DNA of 64,000 bases from Ligustrum vulgare (lineage: Eukaryota; Streptophyta; Magnoliopsida; Lamiales; Oleaceae). Below are positions 1 to 12,208 of this stretch, in pieces. The translations under genes and the position numbers were made by a program. The notes beneath the pieces are model-generated. The model saw only the letters and a list, made by a program, of their open reading frames with translations, was not told where the DNA came from and searched no databases. The stretch is taken from the NCBI GenBank assembly GCA_963555705.1, contig OY743168.1, forward strand, positions 22,574,139 through 22,638,138, read 5' to 3'. Numbering within the stretch: position 1 is the stretch's first letter; every line of letters begins with the position of its first letter.

Positions 1-88
1 ATTATGAAATACTTTTATTATGTCATATTGGACAATAAAGGACGACAAAATTATTGTATCGTTACATGTGTTACCTTTGTTCTGCTAG

Positions 89-152
89 GTTTCCAATACT
101 GAAGGGAATTGTGATGGGAGGATGGAACCCTGTCAGAGTAGGACCCGGTTAA
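89..152 (+). CDS. possible last exon of a gene entering from the left edge
   Basis: A pyrimidine-rich stretch ending in AG at 87-88 precedes a short open stretch. From position 90 it reads FPILKGIVMGGWNPVRVGPG and then a TAA at 150-152. Downstream the DNA becomes AT-rich and non-coding, as expected after a gene end. The peptide looks coding (Gly/Trp/Pro-rich, no repeat character), but I do not recognise a family, and the upstream exons lie outside the window. It could be chance; confidence is low. Confidence 0.3.
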
Positions 153-1333
153 TTATTTATATAGAATTGATTATTTAAAAATAATTTTTTTAATGTTCAT
201 TCACAACCACATATTATTTAAAAACTAATTTTTCACAATTGCACATAATACTTTTTAACCACACATTCTAAAAAAAGAAAATCAATTTTGAACCACTCAA
301 TTGATTGATTTGACAATTATTTTATTTTTTATACTACTTTCTTTCACTTTCAATCACACATTTAAAACTATTTCTATAGTCTATATCAATGTCAAACTTA
401 CTCCTATTCAATGATTCAAATAAAATGTGACATTTTATTTTTCACCAAGTATTAAAAATGGTCACGTTACACACACACACACACAAAACTATTTTTTGTG
501 CATGTTAAATAAATGTATTAACCATATTTTTACTTTTAAATAGAATAAGTTTGATAAAACCTTATATTTTTATTTTCTATAGAACTCAATGAATTAATTG
601 TTAAAGTCTGTAGTATATATTTTACAGATTGATGTTCTTTTAAATTTATAAAATTAAAAAATAGATAAATGAACAAAATGAGTAAATATATAAAATTAAT
701 TTCAAAATTACCAAAAAATTTGTCGAAATCTAAAGTTGTAGAAATTAAAATATTTTAATTGAATTTACTTAGAAAGATTGGATATCTATTATTTTTTTTT
801 AATTTGATAAGAAAAAATATATGAAATTAATCATTTATGTCAAATTGAAGTTATGTAAGAAAAGATAGATATCATTTTATGATTTAAATGAGATAAATTA
901 AAAAGATTGGATATTGGAAAAAGTAAAAAGTATAAATTAAGCTTTTTCCTTTATTATTTGAGACAATTTTATGAATGATATATTTAGAGTTTGTTTTCAT
1001 TTGTTAGCTTGTATTAAACTTCTCGTTAAGATCTTGAATTTGACACCCATATTGCATATTTTTTTACTTCAAAATATTACAATAATTATCAAAAGAATAA
1101 AAATAATATACAATTTGATCTATTTATATATTTTTTATTTTTTACAAATCAATAAGTCATTTATTATATGTCACCTATAATTAATTTCGCATTAATTGAA
1201 GTTTCCTAATTCAATTATTAAAATAATTAATAAAATTATAAAGTTTCCTAAAATAGCAGGCAAAAATGGCGAGAAACTATGTGCGGATTTATGTGACGGC
1301 TATGTTGTTATTATATATATTAAGATTAAGATA
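153..1333. other. AT-rich non-coding DNA
   Basis: There is no supportable gene. It holds a short (CA)n run at about 471-485 and T/A-rich sequence. The small open frames here are low-complexity and have no family resemblance. Confidence 0.6.
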
Positions 1334-1976
<643 letters not shown>

Positions 1977-2582
1977 TCTATACTATATATATATAAAGGG
2001 ATAATAGTTGATTAGTGTGAATGCAAAGTGGATTGGTATGAATACATTTATTGTCTTTTATATATATATGTAAGTACTAATATTATTTTATGATAAATAC
2101 TAGACAATGGTCAATATTTTTTTAATAATTTTTAATTTTAATAATTGTGCCAAAATTATATGATATAATAATTCTTAATCTTCAATGTTGTTCAATTGTC
2201 GTATATTTTATGAGTTAAGATTAACACATATTTATAGTTTATTGTGATTTTTGAACGAAAATTGAGAAAAAGTTAAATATGTAAGGCAAATGCAGAAATT
2301 ATAATAAATATATTTATATATCTTGAATAAGTATCAATATTTACACTCATAATATTACATCAACATGATGCACAATTAAAAAAACTATAGAATTTATTTA
2401 TCATTCAATAAAGTTTTCGATAATTTTGATTATTTATGTTGTTTTTAAATTTTAATAATTGTTATGATAAAAAAATCATTTTTGTATTTTTTGTATTTGT
2501 GTTGATTATGTACAATCATTAAATTTTATGAATGATTATCTATATTGCGGAGAGCAATTTCAGTTCATCGCAATGGTGAAAA
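1977..2582 (+). mobile_element. truncated Helitron-type unit 2
   Basis: The same TC-start (TCTATACTATATATATA) follows an A, and the body is homologous to unit 1 in the same orientation. It ends where a third TC-start begins at 2583. The direct head-to-tail arrangement with a near-constant spacing (643 and 606 bp) points to tandem amplification or repeated insertion at the same site. Confidence 0.6.
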
Positions 2583-4320
2583 TCTATACTATATATAAAA
2601 GTAGGATAGTTTGACAAAATTTAATTCTTCTTTATAGTTTAGTATTATAGTAAATAATTAATATGATATTATTGTTATTTATATATTTTGGTTATAATTA
2701 TTATTATTATTTTTATTATTAACATTAATACTAAATTAGTTCAATCAATATTTTTAATTATCAGTATTAAAATTATTATTTAATCATTGATTTTTAATTT
2801 ATTTGTTTTTTTAATATTATAAATCATATGTGTAGCCATCAATAATTAAATTGTGTTTTAATTATTAATGGCCAAATCATTTGTTATCTTTAATATTACA
2901 AATGAAATTTTCTAAAATATATATTATGTAGTATTGTTAAGTATTTTAATAAATTAACCCTCTGTTCAGAAACTATATTTTTGTTTCGAGGTAAAACGTG
3001 GTTGAAAAATAGTTTTGAAAAAAATATGTGATTTAAAAGAGGGTTGAAAAAATGTACAGCTTATAAATAATATATATATAAAGTTATTTATAGAAAGTTA
3101 ATATTGAAGAGTTAATATTTTGATTTTTTTAGTTAATATTATTAATAGAATGAGTAATATTTTTTAATCATTCTTAATTTTAATAATTTTTAAAGATTAT
3201 AGGGTATAATTTTTTGTATAATTTTGTAATCTCCAACTTTACTCGATTGTCGTATCATTATAATCTCGAGATTTACAAAATTATTACTTTGACTACTTAT
3301 TTTTGCAAATAAAGTTTTATTGGTTAAATTCAAATATTTTGATTATTTCTTTTTTAATTATTGTGATTGATATTTTTGAATGAAAATTAAAAAATACGTT
3401 AAATACAAGAGGCAAATCTAAAAGTTATGAGAAATATGCTACTACATTTCACATAATCTTAAATCAAATGTGATATACCATTGAAAAACTACTAAATTTA
3501 CATTTTCAATGAAGTTATTAATAATTCATTAAAATTATTGAAATCAATAATAATTTATTATTTAAATATTTAAATTAACGTTTACTATTCAAAGAATTTT
3601 CTAATAATTTGAATTATTTATGTAATCTTTTTTAAATCCTAAAAATTATTGCAATAAAGAATCTTTTTTTTATGCATTTATATGTGTTGATTATGTATAA
3701 ATACTAAAATTTTACGAATACTTATTGTAAATTAATGATATTTATTATTTTTATGATAATCAATGGTGGTTTGTAAAAACTATACATTAGTTTATTGTTG
3801 TTTAAAATATGAAATTCTTAAAATTAATTTTTTATTATCTTCTTATTTATTTTCTCATGCGAATATGTTTTTTTTATCCATTTATAGTTTTTTTTTTTAA
3901 TGATTCATGCTTGACGTCACAATATTGTTTAATCAACAACATAAGGTATAACCCTCGAATAAATTTTTTGGAGTAATTGGATAGTAATTCTTATAGACTA
4001 TTATTCATTTGATACTTTATTTGTCATTTGTCATTTTTTATTTTTTACTATTCAAATATTACGATACAATAATTTTTAATTTTTATAATTTACAATTTTT
4101 TTAAAAATCATATGGATTAAATTCCATAAATAAATGATTTTCCTATATAAGACATATTATTTTTCATCTAAAAACTATGCATTCGTTTATCATTGTTTAA
4201 ACTATGAACTTCTTCAAATTATTATTTTTATTTATTTCCCTATTTATTTCTCTCATGTGACAGTATTTTTTTATCCATTTACAATATAATGATTTACTTT
4301 TCTTATCTAATTCTTATACG

Positions 4321-4443
4321 AATGTTGCAAAGTATTTGAATTTTGGTGATCGTACATTTAAATGTGAAAATTGTGGAGCCTTTTATTGGTATGCGGAGCG
4401 TATGGGTAAACAATATAACACAAATAAACAGAAATATTCACTC
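4321..4443 (+). pseudogene. Helitron transposase zinc-motif fragment, copy 1
   Basis: The frame reads TNVAKYLNFGD, then CENCGAFYWYAERMGKQ. The CxxCGAxxWYxER signature is found N-terminal to the Rep domain in plant Helitron RepHel proteins (family knowledge). Nothing of the Rep HUH motif or SF1 helicase follows, so it is a relic carried by a non-autonomous element. Confidence 0.55.
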
Positions 4444-4893
4444 TATTGTATTCACTCTATTTATTTCATTATTCATGTTTGTTATAATCAATGGTGGTTT
4501 TGAAAAACTATGCATTAGTTTATTGTTGTTTAAAATATGAAATTCTTAAAATTAATTTTTTATTATCTTTTTATTTATTTTTCTCGCGTGAATGTTTTTT
4601 TTCATGCTTGACGTAACAATATTATTTAATCAACAACATAAGGTATAATCCTCGAATAATTTTTTTTGGAGTAATTGGGTAGTAATTGTTATAGACTATT
4701 ATTCATTTGATACTTTATGCATCATTTTTTTTACTATTCATATATTACAATACAATACAATAATTTTTAATTTTTATAGTTTACAATTTTTTTTTAAATC
4801 ATATGGATTAAATTCCATATATAAATGATTTTCCTATATATAACTTAATATTTTCATCTATAAACTATGCATTCGTTTATCATTGTTTAAATT

Positions 4894-5172
4894 ATGAACT
4901 TCTTCAAATTATTTTTTATTTATTTTCGTATTTATTTATCTCATGCTACAGTATTTTTTATCCATTTACAATATAATGATGTACTTTTCTTATTTAATTC
5001 TTATACGAATGTTGCAGAGTGCTTGGATTTTGGCGATCCTACATTTACTTGTGAAAATTGTGAGGCCTTTTTTTGGTATGCGAAGCGTATACGCAAACAA
5101 TATAATACAAATAAGCAGAAATATTCACTCTATTTATATCATTATACATATGTTTGTTCTTATAAAAAATAG
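4894..5172 (+). pseudogene. Helitron transposase zinc-motif fragment, copy 2
   Basis: This is an open stretch of 92 codons. The central part reads NVAECLDFGDPTFTC, then ENCEAFFWYAKRIRKQYN. It is the second copy of the same fragment and ends close to the Helitron 3' terminus. The Gly of CENCG is replaced by Glu and the usual ER by KR, which fits decay. Further copies lie at about 6249-6360 (CENCGAFFWYVEHMGKQ) and about 7890-7960. Confidence 0.55.
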
Positions 5173-5240
5173 AAAAATATTGTAGTCGTAATTATATGAG
5201 AAGACATGATGATCGTGTAACGCACGAGTGAAAATACTAG

Positions 5241-6484
5241 TATATATATTAAAAGTAAGGAAGTGGCTTGGTGTGAACGCATGTTGTGAGTAAATGGTTT
5301 AGTGTGAACACACGTTATAAATTAATAATATTTATTATTTTTATGATAATCAATGGTGGTTTTGAAAAACTATGCATTAGTTTATTGTTGTATAAAATAT
5401 GAAATTCTTAAAATTTATTTTTCATTATCTTCTTATTTATTTTTCTCGTGCGAATGTATTTTTTATCTATTTACAATTTTTTTTAATGATTCATGCTTAA
5501 CGTGACAATATTATTTAATCAACAACATAATGTATAATCCTCGAATAAATTTTTTAGAGTAATTGAGTAGTAATTGTTATAAACTATTATTCATTTGATA
5601 CTTTATTTGTCATTTTTCTTACTATTCAAATATTTCAAAACAATAATTTTTAATTTTTATAGTTTACAATTTTTTTTTAAAAAATTATATTGATTAAATT
5701 CCATATATAAATGATTTTCCTATATATGACTTATTATTTTCCATCTAAAAACTATGCATTCGTTTATCATTATTTATACCATAAACTTCTTCAAATTATT
5801 TCTCTCATGCAACAATATTTTTTTATCCATTTACAATATAATGATTTACTTTTCTTATCTAATTCTTATACGAATGTTGCAGAGTACTTGGATTTTGGTG
5901 ATCCAACAACATAAAGTATAATCCTCGAATAATTTTTTTTTGAGTAATTGGGTAGTAATTATTATAGACTATTATTCATTTGATACTTTATTTGTCATTT
6001 TTTTAACTATTCAAATATTACAATACAATAATTTTCAATTTTTATAGTTTCCAATTTTTTTTAAATCATATGGATTAAATTTCATATATAAATGATTTTC
6101 CTATATATGACTTATTATTTTCCATTTAAAAACTATGCATTCGTTTATCATTGTTTAAACTATGAACTTCTTCATATTATTTCTCTTATTCGACAGTATT
6201 TTTTATCAATTTACAATATAATGATGTACTTTTCTTATTTAATTCTTATACGAATGTTGCAGAGTACTTGAATTTTGGTGATCCCACATTTAATTGTGAA
6301 AATTGCGGGGCCTTTTTTTGGTATGTGGAGCATATGGGCAAACAATATAACACAAATAAGCAGAAATATTCACTCTATTTATATCATTACACATATATTT
6401 GTTCTTATAAAAAATAAAAAAATATTGTAGTCATAATTATATGAGAAGACATGATGACCGTGCAACGCCGGGTAAAAATACTAG
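5241..6484 (+). mobile_element. tandem Helitron copy, 3' end CTAG at 6481-6484
   Basis: It starts directly after the previous CTAG with TATATATATTAAAAG, a degraded start lacking TC. The body repeats the previous element (ATGGTGGTTTTGAAAAACT block, zinc-motif fragment, conserved tail AGAAGACATGATGA). It ends in CTAG followed by T. The hairpin before this end is damaged (CCGTGCAACGCCGGG). Confidence 0.6.
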
Positions 6485-8121
6485 TATATAGAAAAGTAAG
6501 GAAGTGGTTTGGTGTGAACGCATGTTGTGAGTAAGTGGTTTAGTGTGAACACATTTTGTAAATTAATGACATTTATTATTTTTATGATAATCAATGGTGG
6601 TTTTGAAAAACTTTGTATTAATTTATTGTTGTTTAAAATATGAAATTCTTAAAATTAATTTTTTATTATCTTTTTTTTTTTCATGCCAATGTTTTTTTTA
6701 TCCATTTACAATTTTTTTTTTTTTAATTTAAGATTCATGTTTCACGTGACAATATTATTTAATCAACAGCATAAAGTATAATCATCGAATAAGTTTTTTT
6801 GGAGTAATTGGGTAGTAATTGTTATAGACTATTATTTATTTGATACTTTATTTGTCATTTTTTTGAACTATTCAAATATTACAATACAATAATTTTTAAT
6901 TTTTATAGTTTACAATTTTTTTTAAAATCATTTGGATTAAATTCCATATATAAATGATTTTCCTATATATTTGACTTATTATTTTCCATCTAAAAACCCT
7001 GCATTCGTTTATCATTGTTTACACTATGAACTTCTTCAAATTATTTCTCTTATGTGATAGTATTTTTTATCTATTTACAATATAATGATATACTTTTCTT
7101 ATCTAATTCTTATACGAATATTGTAGAGTACTTGAATTTTGGTGATCCAACAGCATAAAGTATAATCATCGAATAAGTTTTTTTGGAGTAATTGGGTAGT
7201 AATTGTTATAGACTATTATTCATTTGATACTTTATTTGTCATTTTTTTGAACTATTCAAATATTACAATACAATAATTTTTAATTTTTATAGTTTACAAT
7301 TTTTTTAAAATCATTTGGATTAAATTCCATATATAAATGATTTTCCTATATATTTGACTTATTATTTTCCATCTAAAAACCCTGCATTCGTTTATCATTG
7401 TTTACACTATGAACTTCTTCAAATTATTTCTCTTATGCGATAGTATTTTTTATCTATTTACAATATAATGATATACTTTTCTTATCTAATTCTTATACGA
7501 ATGTTGTAGAGTACTTGAATTTTGGTGATCCAACAGTATAAGATATAATCCTCGAATAAATTTTTTTAGAGTAATTGGATAGTAATTGTTATAGACTATT
7601 ATTCATTTGATACTTTATTTATCATTTACTTTTTTTTTACTATTCAAATATTACAATAAAATAATTTTTAATTTTTATAGTTTACAATTTTTTTTTTAAA
7701 ATCATATGAATTAAATTCCATATATAAATGATTTTTCTATATATGACTTATTATTTTTTATCTAAAAACTATGCATTCGTTTATCATTGTTTAAACTATG
7801 AACCTCTTCAAATTATTTCTCTTATGCGACGGTAGTTTTTATCCATTTACAATATAAAGATGTACTTTTCTTATCTAATTCTTATACGAATGTTGCAGAG
7901 TACTTGAATTTTGATGATCCTACATTTAATTGTGAAAATTGCGGGGCCTTTTTTTTTGTATGCGAAGCTTATGGACAAACAATATAACACAAATAAACAG
8001 AAATATTCACTCTATTTATATCATTATACATATGTTTTTTCTTATAAAAAATAGAAAAATATTGTAGTCGTAATTATATGAGAAGACATGATGATCGTGC
8101 AACGCATGGGTGAAAATACCA

Positions 8122-8122
<1 letters not shown>
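6485..8122 (+). mobile_element. tandem Helitron copy with mutated 3' end
   Basis: Third head-to-tail copy. The tail matches the other two but the terminal tetranucleotide is CCAG (8119-8122) instead of CTAG, so the end is probably dead. It is longer than the previous copy because it contains an internal tandem repeat of about 384 bp. Confidence 0.6.
6764..7915 (+). repeat. three tandem copies of a ~384-bp segment
   Basis: The block starting CAACAGCATAA recurs at 6764, 7148 and (as CAACAGTATAA) 7531. Each copy runs to a junction reading TTGGTGATCCAACAG, except the last, which continues into the normal TTTGATGATCCTACA. The unit joins the zinc-motif fragment back to an upstream point of the Helitron body. 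A similar junction occurs at about 5900. Confidence 0.8.

Positions 8123-8181
<59 letters not shown>
8123..8181. repeat. (TA)n microsatellite
   Basis: About 58 bp of uninterrupted TA lies directly behind the third Helitron 3' end and is followed by another copy of the element start (AAAAGTAAGGAA...TTTGGTGTGAAC). Confidence 0.97.
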
Positions 8182-8184
<3 letters not shown>

Positions 8185-8378
8185 TAAGGAAATTGTTTGG
8201 TGTGAACGCATGTTGTGAGTAAGTGGTTTAGAGTGAACGCATGTTGTAAATTAACGACATTTATTATTTCTATGGTAATCAATGGTGATTTTGAAGACTT
8301 CATCATTTTTGGTAATATTTCTGTGTACATGATTGTATATGTATAAAAAGGATTATTGGACTTTCTTACTATTCAACA

Positions 8379-8700
8379 TGAATTTGGATAGAAAAAAATC
8401 ATGGGAAATTGTATTGCCGCTGCATCAAGCATCCGTTTGGTAAATAAATATAAATTGGTTTATAAACAAGTTTATAAATTACATAATTTCCAAACTGCTT
8501 TTTAACCAAACACATTTTCTCTTTCTAATTTTTCAATGTGGATTTGGGTAAAAATAAATTATGGGAAATTGTATTACCGTCGCATTTCGTTTAGCATCCA
8601 TTTGGTAAATAAAATAAATTGGTTTATAAACCAGTTTATAAATTACACAATTTCTTAAACTACTTTTTAACTACACATTTTCTTTCTCTAATTTTCAATC
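8379..8700 (+). repeat. tandem duplication of ~160 bp containing MITE-like sequence
   Basis: Two direct copies (about 8379-8540 and 8541-8700) share ATGGGAAATTGTATT, then GCATCC(A/G)TTTGGTAAAT, TTGGTTTATAAAC and a T-rich tail. The TTTGGTAAAT...TTTATAAATT part belongs to a small MITE family seen elsewhere in the window (17561, 21257, 34836). Confidence 0.75.
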
Positions 8701-9549
8701 ACAATTTTTTTATTCAAAATCATAAAAAAATCAGTTTATAAATCAAATTACTCCTTTTTATTTTCTCTATTTTTATGGCCTTTTTTATTTCAACTTTTTA
8801 TTAATTATTACATAAATATTTTTTCTTTAAAAATAGAAAATGAAAGAGAATAAAATAGAGCATTCATTGATATATTTTTCTTTTCTTTTTCATTTTAATA
8901 AAAGTCTAAGCGTAAATTTCGTGGAACGGTAAACATACGACCTGTTAAAATTAAGGTACGTATAATTGTACATTTTTTTTTAATTAATTGTGTTTCTTCA
9001 TTTCTTATTTTTAATTAAATATTCATTTCATATGTTAACATATAAATTTGATATATGTGAATAATAAATGACCGTACATCATACATGTGTAACACTAGTT
9101 ATCCTTAATGTTATTAAAAAGGTAATTTTTGTCAAGAAAATTTCCAACTTACTTTTATTAATATCAAAACTATTATTATTGAAAGTAATAAATAGGGATA
9201 TTAGTAAACAAACAAAATAAATATTTTTCAATAAAAAAATAAGCCTATATAATTGGGATAAAAGAAAAAGGAGAGGAAATCTATATAAATGAGACAGAGA
9301 GAGAATGATTTTCCTATTTTCATTTTTTTATTTGAGTGCATCTAACAATGACCACTACCCGTCAATTAGCTCAGTGTGTCGATAATCGGTGTTTTGGGAT
9401 CGGTGATCGTCTGATTCTTATAGATCAAAGTACTACCAAAATGAAAAATAGAGGAGGTAAATATACTTCTATTGAAGGTGTAGGACTAAAGTGATATATA
9501 TAAAAGATTAGAGACCTTCACTGCTAATTTATCTACCCGGTATACATAC
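8701..9549. other. AT-rich intergenic DNA upstream of eEF1B-gamma
   Basis: I see no gene. This region should include the distal promoter of the eEF1B-gamma gene. Confidence 0.5.
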
Positions 9550-9552
9550 AAC

Positions 9553-9586
9553 TATATAGCCACCACACTTTCACAAGAAACCCTAA
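9553..9586 (+). promoter_or_regulatory. core promoter: TATA box and telo-box of eEF1B-gamma
   Basis: TATATAG at 9553-9559 is followed about 20 bp later by a telo-box, AAACCCTAA (9578-9586). Telo-boxes near the transcription start are typical of plant translation-machinery genes. The leader then runs to a GT at 9653 and, after a probable 5'UTR intron (9653-9796, GTAATC...TTTCAG), continues from 9797 to the ATG at 9841. Confidence 0.6.
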
Positions 9587-9840
9587 ACCTTCTTCTATCA
9601 CTTTAACTCTCTCTACTGCTTGCTCTCAAGCGGCATCTTCAACTCCTTACAGGTAATCCTTTTATCTTCTATTTTTTCTAGCAAATTTTCCTGATCTATT
9701 TCTTATTTTTCTGTATTAATGATTATAATTTCTTATTGGTTGTCATTATATTTTTGGAGGCTTCAGAGAGTTTTTGTTTTGACTGATTATTTTCAGATTG
9801 ATTTCGTTATAAAGGGTGAACAATTTGCTACTGTGAAGCC

Positions 9841-12171
9841 ATGGCTCTAGTGAGTATTTCTAGTTTCTCGATTACTTTTTATCATCTTTTTTTACAGTTT
9901 TGTATTAATTTGACAGATCTGTGCGTGGTTTTTGTTAAAACATGTATTTTACTGCACTTACTTCGAAAAGAGTCGTTTATATATATATGAAAGCCTGTAA
10001 ATTGATGTGTGTTTTTTCAATTGAGTTGAAAAAGAAATTTCAGTAATATGATTGATTTTAATGGAATTCAACTTTGTTAATTACAGTTATTGTGTCGATC
10101 TTAAACAGTTTATAGATGTGTTAATAAGATCTATTGGCAATATATATAAGAAAAGACGAAAATATATGTACGTCAGCTTATGATGGATCCTTCAGTTGAA
10201 ATTTTAGATTTGTAAATTTGTGATCTTCACTGTTCTTTTTGAGTGTATGGCGTGATCCAGCACCCAAGGCCAATGAGAGATTGTAGTATAGTGGCTTTTA
10301 CATCGATATGAATCTTGTGCATTCTGAGATATTATTTCCATTAAAAAGTTAACTTATTAATTTTAACACATTGCTGCCTTGTATAGGTTTGAAATTATTG
10401 CTCACAAGCATCCCCTTACAGATTTTCCATATGTTTACTTATTGGCCCATTTACTCAAATTATTTGAGTTCAGTCAATTGTGGTTAACATATAACATTGG
10501 CATTCATAGATTTTAGTGCATACACGTATGTGTGCATGTATAGTATAAAGTTTTATGGTTTGAGGTATTCTCTTGACTATGTTTGGTGTCTTCTATTCAG
10601 GTTCTACACGCGAGTAGTACAAACAAGAATGGCCTCAAGGCAATCATTGCTGCAGAATACAGTGACGTGAAAATTGAACATGTAAAGAATTTTGAGATGG
10701 GTGTGTCAAACAAGACTCCTGAGTTCGTCAAAATGAATCCTATTGGAAAGGTATGCAACAATAACCCGTTGGAAAACATTTTGCTAGTATGGCGTTACCT
10801 TTTTTTTTTTTTTCCTGATCCGAGTTTCTCTCCTGTAGGTTCCGGTACTTGAAACTCCTGATGGCCCAATATTTGAAAGCAATGCCATTGCTCGATATGG
10901 TGAACCCATTTCTCTATTCTTTGGTTGACCGAGTCCAGATCTACTGTCCAAAATGATGTTTCATTAGCTGTGTACCTAATTAAAATTGTTCATGTATATA
11001 TGTCAGCAAACAGATTTTAAACCTATACAAATAGTTACATTAAAAACTGGTGATGTGTACTATTTTTTGGGTGGATAGCATTTTGCGACAGCAGATTTGG
11101 GCTCTGGTTGACCACCTGATTTATTGTAGAGTTTTTTTTTTGACAGTTTTTTATTACCTTGTGCAGTTACTCGGCTGAAGGAAGATAACCCTCTGTATGG
11201 CACTTCCTTGATTGACTATGTAAGGCATTAAGACTTTAGTTAATCTGGTGGTTTTATTTTTTTACTTGCTTAATGAACACTTATAAAAAAATCTGTGCTT
11301 CTCTCATATTCTCTTATGCTATTTCTTTTTGTCCATTTATTTTGGTAGGCCCTCATTGAGCAATGGATTGACTTTGCCACTTGTGAGATCGATGTTAATG
11401 TTGCACGTTGGGCATACCCGCGAATTGGTATAGTACCTGTATACCTTCTTCCGGTATGTTGAAACTTGATGTTCATTTTGTACTTGTACAAATGTTTACT
11501 ACTTCATGGACTAATGGAAATTTCCATGATATAACTCAATTACATTATCCTTTCATTTTGGAAGGTCGAGGAGGCTGCAATTGCTGCATTGAAAAGAGCT
11601 CTGGGAGCATTGAACACTCATCTTGCTTCTAACACCTACTTGGTTGGTCATGGCATCACACTGGCTGACATTATTATGACATGCAACCTGAGTTTTGGAT
11701 TTAGGGCAGTCATGACTAAGAGCTTTACATCAGAGTTCCCTCATGTGGAGAGATACTTCTGGACCATGGTTAATCAGCCAAAATTTCACAAAATATTGGG
11801 TGATCTGAAACAAACAGAATCCGTTCCTCCCGTCCCATCCAAGAAGCTTGCACAGATTAAAGAATCTGCAAAACCCAATCCAAAGGATGAACCAAAGACA
11901 GAGGCGAAGAAGGAAGAAGTGAAGCCGAAAGAGGTAGCAGCAGAGGAAGAAGAAGCACCCAAGCCAAAGCCTAAGAATCCTTTGGATCTTTTACCACCAA
12001 GTAAGATGATTCTGGATGAATGGAAGAGGCTGTACTCTAACACCAAAACCAATTTCCGCGAGGTCGCAATTAAAGGTGACTATTTTTAAAAATTTCACCA
12101 CCCGAGCACTTTAATTTTATTAAGAATGTTCATATGATTTTGAGATTCCTACTGTTGACAACTTATTGCAC

Positions 12172-12208
<37 letters not shown>

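Larger units (their letters stand above)
2583..5240 (+). mobile_element. Helitron, apparently with both ends, non-autonomous
   Basis: The 5' end TCTATACTATATATAAA follows A at 2582. The 3' end is CTAG (5237-5240) followed by T at 5241, so the element sits between A and T as Helitrons do. A short hairpin (CGTG...CACG, 5214-5226) lies 10 nt before CTAG, as in the family. Inside is a decayed fragment of the Helitron transposase zinc motif but no Rep or helicase domain, so it must depend on another element for movement. Internal segments (around 3740-4450 and 4480-5150) are themselves duplicated. Confidence 0.75.

Noticed and set aside
6764..7915. CRISPR-like or satellite centromere array
   Set aside because: The repeats are long, only three, and clearly part of a Helitron; CRISPR is not expected in a plant nuclear genome.
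8016..8330. 104-codon minus-strand frame
   Set aside because: It crosses the Helitron tail and a TA microsatellite (repeated YI); no protein-like composition outside the repeat.
9361..9430. tRNA-like stretch with TTAGCTCAGT
   Set aside because: It has an A-box-like start but no B-box or cloverleaf pairing.
11786..12052. 88-codon minus-strand frame
   Set aside because: It is the shadow of the Lys/Glu-rich eEF1B-gamma linker on the other strand.
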